NCBI GenBank assembly: GCA_002719955.1
Contig: PBFW01000066.1
Span: forward strand, 1 to 43,221
Direction of reading: 5' to 3'
From: Deltaproteobacteria bacterium
GTDB taxonomy: Bacteria; Myxococcota_A; UBA9160; UBA4427
DNA: 43,221 nt
In this document: positions 8,023 to 16,707 of the stretch, in pieces
How positions within the stretch are numbered: position 1 is the first letter of the stretch
How the letters are laid out: each line of letters opens with the position of its first letter
The notes under the pieces: generated by a model
The model's input: the letters and a program-made list of their open reading frames with translations, nothing else
Told to the model about the DNA's origin: nothing
Databases searched by the model: none
Made by a program: the position numbers and the translations under genes

Positions 8023-9693
8023 TCAACGCACGGGCAACTCCACCCAGCCCACTTCCCGTAAGAACGCGCAGGCGGACGCTTCAAGTCCCTCCGCGACCCG
8101 AGGCGTATCTCCGAAATCGAGGTGCTGCGCGCGTGAAGTCGAATCCTGGCGCGGCCATATGACATCCGTCCCTCCGTTGGGATCGCCATTCCGCATGAAG
8201 CGTCCCACATAACGACGCAGTCGCTCCGCAGCCCGCTCCTGCTCCGGTTTGAGCGCGCCCCGTTCGCGCCCGAAGAGCAATTCCGTATCAGCGCCATGGT
8301 AGGCGCCGAGTTCGATTCGGTCGCTCTTCCTGGGCCCGTCGACGCGGAACCGGTAGAGCCAGGTCGGCGTATGCGCCGCCGTCGCAGCGGCGAGCTCTGC
8401 GTGGGGACACGTGTAATGCGCTTCGGTCGCGACGTCGGAAAAGCTCTCGGAGGGCGAATCCCCCACCGGAAAGCGAAGCGCCGCACGCTCGGCGAGCGCC
8501 TCAGAACCCAAGAGCCCCGTCAGGGCGAGTGGATACTGCTCAGCCTCGATCGGCCTGGCTCCCATCCGGTACATCAGCTCGCCGTAGACGCGGCGCCCCT
8601 CGTGTTCGGTCACGCTGATCATGATGGGGACACGGTGGAAGGCACCGGAGAGGAACGCGTGGGGCCAGGATCTCGGGAACACGTGGCCGTCGACCAGGTG
8701 ACCGCTTCGCCCTCCGAGAATCGGTTGCGCACCGAACCACTGGACCGAGAGCGCTGGAAAGGGATTATCGACGGTCGGTGCGATCCGGAAGAAGGCGTCC
8801 ACGGAGCGGCTTCGCAGGCAGCGCGTCGCGGTTGCGGGATCCGTGCAGCCCAATTCGTTTGCCGCCCGCGCGCCGCGCTCCTCTCCGAGCTCGATCGGTT
8901 CCGTTGGAAACCAGCACCCCCCTCCACTCTGGATGATCGCGCGATGGAAGAGCCCGGCCGCTTCGGGGGCCACGAGCAGGCCGCATACCATCGTCCCACC
9001 CCCCGAGAGTCCCGCGATCGTCACGTTCTGTGGATCGCCCCCGAAGACCGAGACCTCGTCCCGGACCCAGCGAAGCGCCTGGATGGCGTCTTCGAAGCCG
9101 TAGTTGCCGGAAGCCAGACGCGCCGGGTCCTCGGCCGTCAGGGCCGGGTGGGCAAGAAAGGCGAGATGGTCGAGGCGGTACTGGATCGAGACGACGAGGG
9201 TGTCCGTTTCTCGAACGAATTCGGCCACGTCGCGGCGGCCATCGCCCACCCTCCGACCCCCACCGTGGATCCAGACGAGTACGGGCCGTGCGACGCTCGT
9301 GCGATCGGGAAGCGCGACGTTCAGATAGAGACAGTCCTCCGCCCCCATCGACCCCCGTCTGCCCGAGGCGATCTCCAACTGGGCACAGCGGGGCGCGAAC
9401 GTCCCCGCGTCTCGGTCACCGCTCCACGCGGACGGGGGCAGAGGGGATCGGAACCGGCGCGCACCGATGGGCGGCGCGGCGAAGGGGATTCCTCGAAAAT
9501 GTCGGACGCCCTGCTCGACCTTCCCGATCAGCACACCCTGCGAGACCGCGACCGTCACGTCGACGACGGATTCGCCGCCCACCCGCGTCGGCGAATCGAC
9601 ACATCCCACCCAACAGAGGAGCAACCAGCCGACCATCCACAGCGACTCGAGTGTGCGCCTCAGCATTCTCCCCCCGATCTCTTCGAAGACCAT
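8023..9693 (-). CDS. Type-B carboxylesterase, predicted lipoprotein
   Basis: A 556-residue alpha/beta hydrolase of the COesterase (PF00135) family. The first ATG (9693) has GGGAGG five bases upstream. An internal ATG at 9666 would give a shorter lipoprotein signal and is possible. The hydrophobic segment ends in WVGC, a lipobox with Cys31 as the lipidated residue. Family motifs are present: RGIPFAAPPIG, EDCLYLNV, oxyanion loop VWIHGGG, nucleophile elbow AGLSGGG (Ser230; the usual form is GESAGG), VFGGDPQNVT, and a C-terminal HGADTELLFG containing the likely catalytic His. It is probably an envelope-bound esterase of unknown substrate. It stands alone, between the LLM and DUF3604 relics. Confidence 0.88.
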   Translation of the reverse strand: MVFEEIGGRMLRRTLESLWMVGWLLLCWVGCVDSPTRVGGESVVDVTVAVSQGVLIGKVEQGVRHFRGIPFAAPPIGARRFRSPLPPSAWSGDRDAGTFAPRCAQLEIASGRRGSMGAEDCLYLNVALPDRTSVARPVLVWIHGGGRRVGDGRRDVAEFVRETDTLVVSIQYRLDHLAFLAHPALTAEDPARLASGNYGFEDAIQALRWVRDEVSVFGGDPQNVTIAGLSGGGTMVCGLLVAPEAAGLFHRAIIQSGGGCWFPTEPIELGEERGARAANELGCTDPATATRCLRSRSVDAFFRIAPTVDNPFPALSVQWFGAQPILGGRSGHLVDGHVFPRSWPHAFLSGAFHRVPIMISVTEHEGRRVYGELMYRMGARPIEAEQYPLALTGLLGSEALAERAALRFPVGDSPSESFSDVATEAHYTCPHAELAAATAAHTPTWLYRFRVDGPRKSDRIELGAYHGADTELLFGRERGALKPEQERAAERLRRYVGRFMRNGDPNGGTDVIWPRQDSTSRAQHLDFGDTPRVAEGLEASACAFLREVGWVELPVR

Positions 9694-9774
9694 ACCATCC
9701 TCCCGGCCTTCAATGCCGACTTCATGGCTTCCGCCTGGGGCTAGCAGGAGAAGAAGCCCGGCGTCCTGGTCGCC

Positions 9775-9854
9775 GGGGTAGGAAGAATAAGACCCTTTTC
9801 CCGCACCAGCGACACGCGGCGTGCTGACAACTCAGCCCCGGTGTAGCTATTCGA
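9775..9854 (+). repeat. Dispersed repeat, copy D
   Basis: It starts GGGGTAGGAAG, shares 18 identical bases with copy C (GTAGGAAGAATAAGACCC) and then ACACGCGGCG with small changes. It ends AGCTATTCGA, as copy C does. Its right end forms the truncated 3' end, including the stop codon, of the DUF3604 relic. Confidence 0.65.
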
Positions 9855-10295
9855 TCTGCGGCCGGATGCGTACGATCTCGATGCGGGTGATCGGACGCCG
9901 CTTCTCGCTCGGGTAGTAGCATTCGCCACGGCAGATGTGTCCGGCTCGCACCTGGCCTAACGCGTCGGTGACATTCTCAAGGCATCCAGGTCTCTGCTCG
10001 AAGGAACCGGTGGCACGTACCCGGAAGCGTGGAACATCGGCGCGCGTCGTCGTGACGCCGATCGGAATTGACTCGGCGCCATCGTTCAGATCGAACCAGA
10101 GCGGAGCGCGTCGCCCGCTCGCTGCATAGACCTCTGTTGCGCTGGAGTGCATCCCAGATCACATCACGGTCGCGACCCGCGGAGTGAATGGCGACGAGAG
10201 CGCCAAGCGTATTCTCGCGTCGAACCTGAAACGTCTCCGTTGAACCGGCCGTGACGAGAAGCGCTGAAATCCCGGCTAGAGAACGATCGCCACCG
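9847..10295 (-). pseudogene. DUF3604 protein, C-terminal relic
   Basis: From about 10295 the minus strand reads LAGISALLVTAG, ENTLGALVAIHSAGRDRDV and IWDALQRN. After a frameshift near 10150 it continues TEVYAASGRRAPLWFDL, ICRGECYYPSEKRRPITR and IEIVRIRPQ. These are characteristic C-terminal blocks of the DUF3604 family (GLVAVHS, RDAIWDAL, VYGTSGPRI, PIERIEVVRIRPQ). The usual continuation after RIRPQ is absent, because repeat copy D starts there and supplies the stop. The N-terminal part is gone. The function of the family is unknown. Confidence 0.7.
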
Positions 10296-10600
10296 CGATT
10301 CGCATGGGGCTGAACGGCCAGCTCTTAGAGCGGCGCGCCTCCGGAGCCCCCTTTCCGCCTCGGCCCCGCAGGGATGAAGCCCGAATCCGTCCCGAACCGC
10401 TGGATCCTTCGAGAACGCGTTCGCATAGGGGCCGGGATTGGTTCAAGACCAGATTATTTTCCGTGGATCCGATTTTTTCCTGGAGCCCCCACCATCAATA
10501 GAGTAGCCTCTAACTTTTTAGGGGACTCCACGATTAGAGGCTCCTATAACGATGCCCCGCCGAATCGCGTGATTCAGAACGCCCTGCGCCGGAGGAGACG
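10296..10600 (+). promoter_or_regulatory. Upstream region of the TetR-P450 pair with inverted repeat
   Basis: About 300 bases without a gene. AGCCTCTAA (10505-10513) and its exact reverse complement (10534-10542) are separated by 20 bases. Three bases after the second arm is TATAAC (10545-10550), a fair -10 box, about 50 bases upstream of the TetR start. The arms are placed as a regulator site would be over the promoter, possibly for autoregulation by the TetR protein. A long-loop hairpin is the alternative. Nothing else is recognised from 10296 to 10500. Confidence 0.4.
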
Positions 10601-11257
10601 ATGCCCTCTATCCCGCCGAATATGGACCCCGGAAGCGCGAGAACGGATGCGCCGATCGGGCGCCGCGAGCGACGAAAGCTCGAAATCCGCGTCCGCGTCT
10701 ACTCCGCGGCGCGCGAGCTCTTCACGAAACAGGGATTTGAAGCGACGACCGTGGACGAAATCGCCGAAATGGCCGATGTCGCCCCCGCCACCTTCTTCAA
10801 TCATTTCCAGAGCAAGCAGGCGCTTCTCAGGCTAATGACCGGGGAAGTCGTCGAGCACCTGCACGCGATGACCGTCGAGAGCCTCGTCGGAGAGGGCGAG
10901 AGTATCGAGAGGCTGCGCACTTTCATCGCACGCGGCGCCGAAGACATCTCGGCAAGCCGCGGCGTCGCCCGGGAGACGCTGCTCGAATTCATGCGCCTCG
11001 ACGCGACGCCGGACGGTCCCCACCCCTATCTCGCGCGCCTGATCGAGCCCTTCGTCAACCTGATAAGCGAGGGCCAGCGCGCCGGCGAGATCCGGACCGA
11101 TCGCGACCCGGCCTTCCTGACCCAGATGACGGTCGGAATGATGAACTCGGCGATCACGAATTGGCTCGCGAACCCCGATTACCCGGTCGAAGAAGGCCTC
11201 GTAGAAGCGACGGAATTCGCTCTCGAGACCCTGCGATCGGAACGCCAACCCTCCTGA
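10601..11257 (+). CDS. TetR-family transcriptional regulator
   Basis: A 218-residue protein with GGAGGAG six bases before the ATG. The N-terminal helix-turn-helix is typical: RVYSAARELFTKQGFEATTV, then DEIAEMADVAPATFFNHF and the SKQALL helix (~residues 28-75). The C-terminal ligand domain (EGQRAGEIRTDRDPAFLTQM, near 163) is of the common TetR_C type. It is followed after 24 bases by a P450 gene on the same strand, so the pair is probably co-transcribed. The regulator may respond to the P450 substrate or to a CoA thioester made by the island. Confidence 0.9.
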   Translation: MPSIPPNMDPGSARTDAPIGRRERRKLEIRVRVYSAARELFTKQGFEATTVDEIAEMADVAPATFFNHFQSKQALLRLMTGEVVEHLHAMTVESLVGEGESIERLRTFIARGAEDISASRGVARETLLEFMRLDATPDGPHPYLARLIEPFVNLISEGQRAGEIRTDRDPAFLTQMTVGMMNSAITNWLANPDYPVEEGLVEATEFALETLRSERQPS

Positions 11258-11281
11258 ATCCCCAATCGAAAGGCTCCTCCC

Positions 11282-12571
11282 ATGACGGAACTCCACAACT
11301 CATTTGACGAAGCGAATATCGATGTCGACTTCGGTCTCGCCTCGACGTGGACCGAAACCATCCCCGAACGAATGCGCTGGCTTCGCGAAAACGCCCCCGT
11401 CTACTGGAGCGAGAAGACCGGCGCCTACATCATCAGCCGCTACCAGGACGTCGCGCACATCTCGAAGAATAGTGAGCTCTTCTGTTCGGGAGAGGGCATT
11501 CTGCCAGGACGCCTCACCACCAAGATCGGATTGATCGACGAGGACGAGCCGCGACACGGCGAGATGCGAGGTTTGATCAATCGGGGCTTCACACCCCGCA
11601 TGGTCCGGAAGTGGGAGGACGTCTTCAAGAAGATCACCGACGAAGCGATCGATACCGTCGCCGCCAAGGGCGAATGTGACTTCGTCGAGGACATCGCCGT
11701 TCCGCTCCCGCTGATCCTCATCGCGGAGATGATCGGCATTCGCCGGGAAGATCGCGAACGCTTCCATCATTGGTCCGATGCGATGATCAGCGCCCAGGGC
11801 AACCTCGACGACCCGGAGATCGTCGCCGCCGCAGGCAAGGCCGCGATGGAATATATGACCTACGTGACGGAGGTCATCGAGGATCGCCGCCGAGAGCCGA
11901 AGGACGATCTGATCAGCATTCTCGTCCGCGCCAAGGACGAAGGCTTGCTGATCGAATATGAATCGCAGGAAAGCGACGAGGAGACACTCAACGAGGCCGG
12001 CTTCGATCGCGACGAGCATCACCGATCGATGAACAACGACGAACTGATCAAGCTGAGTATCGTGCTCATGGTCGCGGGCAACGAGACCACTCGAAACGGC
12101 CTCTCCGGAAGCATGCAGCTCCTCATCGATCACCCGGAAACGCGCCAGCGGTTGATCGACGACCCCGCTCTGATTCCGGCGGCGATCGAGGAGATGCTGC
12201 GCCTCACCTCGCCGGTGCTCTCCTTCCAGCGGACCGCGACCCAGAATACGGAGATTCGCGGCGTCCCCATCAAGCAGGGCGAACGCGTGCTGATGATCTA
12301 TGGCTCCGCCAATCGAGATGCCGAGGAGTTCGAGAACCCCGATCGATTCGATATCGACCGGAACCCCCACCACCTCGCATTCGGGATCGGAACCCATTTC
12401 TGCATGGGAGCCAACCTGGCGCGCATGGAGCTTCGGGTGGCCCTAGCGGAGCTACTCCGACGCATCCCGGATATGCGTTACGCGACCGGTGGACCGGAAT
12501 TCGGTGAGTCCGCTCTCGTGCGCTGCGTGAAGCATCTGCATGTGAAATTCACGCCGGAGCAGCTCGGCTAG
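11282..12571 (+). CDS. Cytochrome P450 (first)
   Basis: A soluble bacterial P450 of 429 residues. The I-helix motif is MVAGNETTRN, the ExxR motif is in IEEMLRLTSP, and the heme loop FGIGTHFCMG holds the axial thiolate, Cys374. There is an acidic insertion (ESQESDEETLNEAGF) before the I-helix. The general pattern (TSPVLSFQRTATQNTEIRG, PHHLAFGIGTHFCMGANLARME) is like the CYP124/125/142 and related groups that oxidise methyl-branched lipids and sterol side chains, but subfamily cannot be fixed by eye. It needs an external ferredoxin and reductase, none of which is nearby. It ends nine bases from the convergent second P450. Confidence 0.92.
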   Translation: MTELHNSFDEANIDVDFGLASTWTETIPERMRWLRENAPVYWSEKTGAYIISRYQDVAHISKNSELFCSGEGILPGRLTTKIGLIDEDEPRHGEMRGLINRGFTPRMVRKWEDVFKKITDEAIDTVAAKGECDFVEDIAVPLPLILIAEMIGIRREDRERFHHWSDAMISAQGNLDDPEIVAAAGKAAMEYMTYVTEVIEDRRREPKDDLISILVRAKDEGLLIEYESQESDEETLNEAGFDRDEHHRSMNNDELIKLSIVLMVAGNETTRNGLSGSMQLLIDHPETRQRLIDDPALIPAAIEEMLRLTSPVLSFQRTATQNTEIRGVPIKQGERVLMIYGSANRDAEEFENPDRFDIDRNPHHLAFGIGTHFCMGANLARMELRVALAELLRRIPDMRYATGGPEFGESALVRCVKHLHVKFTPEQLG

Positions 12572-12580
12572 ATCCGACCG

Positions 12581-13810
12581 TCACGACGAAAATTCGAGCG
12601 GGAGCGCCTCGAGCGAACGAACGGCAACGTTCTCGTGGTAACGCAATTCACTCTCCGGCACCGCCAATCGGAGATTGGGCAGCGTATCGAAGACCTTCGC
12701 GTAGGCGGCGGAGAGTTCGAGGCGCGCAAGGTTCGCGCCGAGGCAGAAATGCCGCCCACTTCCGAAGACCTCTTGCAGTTCCCGGCCATCGCGCGTGATG
12801 TCGAGTCGGTCTGGATCGGGGAATACGCGTGGATCGCAATTGGCGGCGTGGACCGAGACCAGAAGCCCCTGGCCCCTGCCAATCGCGATGCCCGCGACCT
12901 CGACATCTTCCGTGGCATAACGCGTAATGAAGAAGCCCGGAAATTGCGTGCGCAGCAGCTCCATCACGGCCGAAGATCGCAGCTCGGGTCTGGTGCGGAA
13001 AAGTTCGAGCTGATCCGGATTGCGGAGCATCTCGAGCACACCCAACACGAAGGAATTGGCCGTCGTCTCGGTCCCCCCCAGAATCAGCACGTAGACGAGA
13101 GAAATCAGCTCATCCCGAGAGAGGCTCTTCCCGTCGGACTCAGCCTCGAGGAGCATCGAAAGCAGATCGTCCCTCGCCACCCCCTCGTGCTCCAGGATCA
13201 CCTGATCGATGAGCTTCAACAGCTCTTCCTGTGAGGCCTCCGCCCGGCGGCGCTCGACGCCCGAGAGCAGTGGGCTGAAGACCGCGATCACATCGTCGGC
13301 GAGTTCCTTGAAACGACCTTCGCGCGCGCTGTTCGGCTCGATGCCGATCATGCGGCTGATCACGCGCGTGGGAAAGGGGCCGGCGACATCCGCCACGAGA
13401 TCGATTCGGCCAGTCGGCCGACACGGCTCGACAAGTTCGTCCAGCGTGCGCTCGATGAGCGGGAGGAGCTTCGCCACACTCCTCGGCCTGAACGCGACGT
13501 TCACGATCTTTCGGATGCGATCGTGTTTGTCCATGGACATCGACATCGAATTTTCGTTGAGGCGACGCAAGCGGTCGTTCTCCGGGGCCACACTCGGATC
13601 GTAATGTTCCCAATCTTTCATGTTCATGCTGAATCGCGGATCTCGAGCGATCGCGAGATATTCGGGATGACCGGTCACGATCCATGCCCGCTTCTCCTCG
13701 GACCAGGCGATCGGAGCGTGCGCACGCACGCGGTGATAAGCGGGGCGCGGATCGGCGACGAAGGCCGGATCCAGGGGGTCGAAGGTGGGAGGCGAAACGG
13801 AAGCAGCCAT
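12581..13810 (-). CDS. Cytochrome P450 (second)
   Basis: A 409-residue soluble P450 on the opposite strand to the first and convergent with it. The I-helix motif is ILGGTETTANS, ExxR is present as ELLR, and the heme loop is FGSGRHFCLG with Cys356. The N-terminus (FDPLDPAFVADPRPAYHRVR) is that of a CYP107/CYP109-like class I enzyme. SD-like AGGAG lies upstream of the ATG. The intergenic space to the thiolase-like gene (13811-14105, ~295 bases) should hold divergent promoters; no operator stands out there. The presence of two dissimilar P450s suggests two oxidation steps on the same type of substrate, or broad substrate use. Confidence 0.92.
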   Translation of the reverse strand: MAASVSPPTFDPLDPAFVADPRPAYHRVRAHAPIAWSEEKRAWIVTGHPEYLAIARDPRFSMNMKDWEHYDPSVAPENDRLRRLNENSMSMSMDKHDRIRKIVNVAFRPRSVAKLLPLIERTLDELVEPCRPTGRIDLVADVAGPFPTRVISRMIGIEPNSAREGRFKELADDVIAVFSPLLSGVERRRAEASQEELLKLIDQVILEHEGVARDDLLSMLLEAESDGKSLSRDELISLVYVLILGGTETTANSFVLGVLEMLRNPDQLELFRTRPELRSSAVMELLRTQFPGFFITRYATEDVEVAGIAIGRGQGLLVSVHAANCDPRVFPDPDRLDITRDGRELQEVFGSGRHFCLGANLARLELSAAYAKVFDTLPNLRLAVPESELRYHENVAVRSLEALPLEFSS

Positions 13811-14105
13811 TGCAGGACTCCTGTGAAACGGCTCTCGATGGGAATCGATTGTCCTCGAGCAGACCGGAGGGCCACCCCTCGATCGACCTGTCTATCTCTG
13901 TCGATGTCTCTCCGCAGGGCGATCGGGCCAGGGCCCGGTCGCCGGGGATCACCCGTCAGCCACGGCGAGACCTTTGAATCCTAGCCCAAGCGCGATCGCA
14001 ATTTCTCGACCCTTTCCGGGGCGGATCGCGGGCCGAAGGGATGTCGCAGCACCGCTCGAAAATTGGTTAGACTGCGAACATCGATCCAAGAGGAGAAGTT
14101 GCGCC

Positions 14106-15272
14106 ATGAATGGCCAGGCCGTCGTCGTCGGAGTCGGAGAGTCTACCTACTACAAACATGGGGACTCACCGGACACAGAATTCCAGCTCGCCTGCACAGC
14201 GATCAAACACGCCGCAGAAGACGCCGGTCTCGAGCTGAGTCAGCTCGACGGCCTGATTTCCTATATGGACCACCGCAACAGCCCCCTGCGCGTCGCGGAC
14301 GCGCTCGGCTTCGACGAATTGCGCTGGTCGGCCACGCCCTGGGCCGGTGGTGGAAACAACTCGTCCGCCACGATGCATCTGGCGGATGCGGCGGTCTGCG
14401 GCGGACACGCCGACTATATCGTCTGCTTCCGCGCCCTGGCGCAGGGACAATTCCAACGCCTCGGCTCCGGCGCGGGAATCATGGCGGGAGGAGCGCCCGA
14501 AGGCCTCTCATGGGGGCTGCCCTATGGCCTGATGACGCCCGCCCAGGAATGTGCCCTGCAGACGAATCGTTGGATGCACGACCACGGTGTCTCCCAGGAG
14601 GCCCTCGCCGCAGTCTCATTGGCCTGTTATGCCAATGCGCAGCGGAACCCGCGCGCGGTCCGTCATGGCCGACCGCTCACGCGCGAGCAATACCATGAGT
14701 CGCGCTGGATCGTTGAGCCCTTTCATCTCTACGATTGCTGTATGGAAAACGACGGCGCGGCCGCGCTGATCGTCACGACGCCGGAACGCGCCAAGGATCT
14801 GCCGGGCAAGGCGGTTCCGATCCTCGCAACGGCCCAGGGCTTGGGGCCCGATATAGGCATCTACGCCTTCCAACAGCGCTGGTTCCCGAATATGTACTAC
14901 GAGAACGTGGGTCGCATGATCTGGGATCGATCCGGCGTGAAGCCGACCGATGTCGACGTACTCCAGCTCTACGAGAACTTCACGGGCCCGGTCGTGATGG
15001 CCCTCTGCGAGATGGGCTATTGCAAACCCGAAGAGGTCGATGCCTTCGTCGCCGATGGCGCGCTCGAAGGCCCGGACGCAAGGCTGCCCTTCAACACGAG
15101 CGGTGGCAATATCGCCGAAGCCTATATCCACGGACTTGAAATGGTGATCGAAGCGGTGCGCCAATCGCGCGGTGAATCGACCTGCCAGGCCAAGAACGTC
15201 GAGCTCTCGCTCGCGGTTGGCGGCCCCGGCTACGCACCCGGTAGCGCCGTGCTCTTCGGCCCGGCCGAATGA
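14106..15272 (+). CDS. Thiolase-like (Ltp2/lipid-transfer type) protein, first copy
   Basis: A 388-residue thiolase-fold protein. ATG 14106 is chosen because AGGAG lies close upstream and the fold begins at once (GQAVVVGVGESTYYKHG). The region that carries the nucleophilic Cys in true thiolases here reads WAGGGNNSSATMHLADAAV, with no Cys. The block VEPFHLYDCCMENDGAAALI and the C-terminal GGNIAEAYIHGLEMVIEAV are those of SCPx/Ltp2-like proteins. Ltp2 is known to act with a DUF35 partner as a retro-aldolase in steroid side-chain breakdown. A DUF35 gene follows after 64 bases, so an aldolase role is inferred. An acetyl-CoA transferase role is less likely. Confidence 0.85.
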   Translation: MNGQAVVVGVGESTYYKHGDSPDTEFQLACTAIKHAAEDAGLELSQLDGLISYMDHRNSPLRVADALGFDELRWSATPWAGGGNNSSATMHLADAAVCGGHADYIVCFRALAQGQFQRLGSGAGIMAGGAPEGLSWGLPYGLMTPAQECALQTNRWMHDHGVSQEALAAVSLACYANAQRNPRAVRHGRPLTREQYHESRWIVEPFHLYDCCMENDGAAALIVTTPERAKDLPGKAVPILATAQGLGPDIGIYAFQQRWFPNMYYENVGRMIWDRSGVKPTDVDVLQLYENFTGPVVMALCEMGYCKPEEVDAFVADGALEGPDARLPFNTSGGNIAEAYIHGLEMVIEAVRQSRGESTCQAKNVELSLAVGGPGYAPGSAVLFGPAE

Positions 15273-15336
15273 GTCCGATTATCACATCTCTCAAACGCCC
15301 CGCATCCTTCACACGCAATACCGACGGAGACACGAA

Positions 15337-15774
15337 ATGAGTCGCTACCTCGGAGATGATTTCCTTCTGCCTTACCTCACCCCGAATAACACCCCATTCT
15401 TCACGGCGGGAAGCGTGCAGATCCAGTTCTGCGAAGACTGCAATCACGCCCAGCATCCACCGGACGATATCTGTTACGCCTGCCAGGGAACGAATCTCGT
15501 CTTCGCACCCTGCCCAGGAACGGGACGTGTCGAGAGCTGCGCCCGCGTCCACCACCCGATCCACCCGGCGCTCAAGGACAAGGTCCCCTACGTGATTGCC
15601 ATCATTTCGGTGGACGGCGCTCCCGGCTGCAACGTGCAGGGCAACGTGATCAATTGCCCTGCGGAAAGCGTGGAGATCGGCCAGAAGGTGCGCGCCGTCT
15701 TCGAGGAGGTCGAGGATCCGACCACGAAAGAGACGCTCAAGGTCCCGCAGTGGGAGATCGTAACCAACGCCTAG
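15337..15774 (+). CDS. DUF35 (zinc ribbon plus OB-fold) partner protein, first copy
   Basis: A 145-residue protein with a rubredoxin-like zinc ribbon (FCEDCNHAQHPPDDICYACQ, CxxC...CxxC) at residues 30-50, followed by an OB-fold (residues ~60-135). DUF35/ChsH2-type proteins bind acyl-CoA and form heteromers with thiolase-like Ltp2 proteins. The gene directly follows the thiolase-like gene, and the two are probably a functional pair. The start at 15337 has GGAG upstream; a longer in-frame extension into the preceding gene is unlikely. Confidence 0.88.
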   Translation: MSRYLGDDFLLPYLTPNNTPFFTAGSVQIQFCEDCNHAQHPPDDICYACQGTNLVFAPCPGTGRVESCARVHHPIHPALKDKVPYVIAIISVDGAPGCNVQGNVINCPAESVEIGQKVRAVFEEVEDPTTKETLKVPQWEIVTNA

Positions 15775-15802
15775 GTTGACACCCCGGTGGAGGGAGGCTC
15801 CC

Positions 15803-16666
15803 ATGTCCGGCTTCATCGACTCATGGACGAACTCGTTCCTTCCCGACCGCGAGGCGCTCTGGAACGAGACCCTCGTGGCACAGCGCGTACCGATCAAGGT
15901 ACGACGCGACCCGCGGGATAGTTTTTGCGATCCGGCGACGATGATCGAGCGCATGGATGAGATCGGAATGTCGACCCTCGTCCTGCCGACCTGCGACCTT
16001 CCCAACCACGCCGGGATCACCGACTACGAGTCCTTCGCCATGCGACTCGGAGAAACCGAAACGATCGCAAAGGAATTTCCGGGACGCTTCGTCGGTCAAT
16101 GGAGCATCGACCCGCGCCAGGGCGCGAGGGGGGTCGATCACGCCCGCGAAATCGCCTCACAGCCCTGGATCGTTGCACTCCATACACATACCCATAGTTT
16201 CGACCTGCCCTTCGATGCCGCTGAGTATTACCCCTATTATGCCCTGGCTCATGAACTCGACCTGCCCTTCGTGATGCAGGCAGGGACCTCGGGGGGGCGC
16301 TTTCCGAGCGCATGCGGGCAGCCGATCGGAATCGATCGGCCGGCGATCTATTTCCCGGAAGTCGATTTCCTCCTTTCCCATACCGGCTGGCCGTGGGTCG
16401 AAGAGGCGATCGCGATGGCGCTCAAATTCTCGAACGTCTATCTGGGAACCGCCGCGCTTCCTCCAAAGCGCTGGCACGCGGCGCTCGTCGACTTCGTGCG
16501 CGGGCCGGGACGCAAGAAGACGATCTTCGGAACCAGCTTTCCGACCGTTGGCCACCGCCACGCGATCGCGCAACTCGAAGCCCTCGAACTCCCGGCGGAC
16601 ACCGTCACCGACCTGATGGGAAAGAACGCCCGGCGGGTCTTCACGCGAATCGAATCGCTCGACTGA
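15803..16666 (+). CDS. Amidohydrolase_2-like protein lacking usual metal ligands
   Basis: A 287-residue TIM-barrel protein of the ACMSD-like amidohydrolase family (PF04909). The start is supported by GGAGGGAGG just upstream. Blocks such as FVGQWSIDP, YYALAHELDLPFVMQAG, PEVDFLLSHTGWPWVEEAI and NVYLGTAALPP are typical. The N-terminal DxHxH motif that binds metal is replaced by FIDSWTN, and the late Asp (FGTDFP in relatives) is Ser in FGTSFP. The His in LLSHTGWPW is kept. The enzyme may therefore work without the usual zinc, or not be a hydrolase. It is the third gene of the thiolase-like/DUF35 operon, so a role on a CoA ester or ring-cleavage product is possible. Confidence 0.8.
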   Translation: MSGFIDSWTNSFLPDREALWNETLVAQRVPIKVRRDPRDSFCDPATMIERMDEIGMSTLVLPTCDLPNHAGITDYESFAMRLGETETIAKEFPGRFVGQWSIDPRQGARGVDHAREIASQPWIVALHTHTHSFDLPFDAAEYYPYYALAHELDLPFVMQAGTSGGRFPSACGQPIGIDRPAIYFPEVDFLLSHTGWPWVEEAIAMALKFSNVYLGTAALPPKRWHAALVDFVRGPGRKKTIFGTSFPTVGHRHAIAQLEALELPADTVTDLMGKNARRVFTRIESLD

Positions 16667-16707
16667 GAGCGCGGGCACCGCCCCCTCGATGCGAAGAGGG
16701 AGCCGGA

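Noticed and set aside
8296..9744. 482-residue open frame antisense to the carboxylesterase
   Set aside because: No domain pattern; the opposite strand encodes a complete esterase with all motifs.
7335..9854. Integron-like attC array reading of the repeats
   Set aside because: The repeats share a palindromic end, but no clear paired core sites (RYYYAAC/GTTRRRY) were found, genes between them are not cassette-like and no integrase of the integron type is present.
11300..12397. 365-residue open frame antisense to the first P450
   Set aside because: Shadow of a gene with complete P450 motifs.
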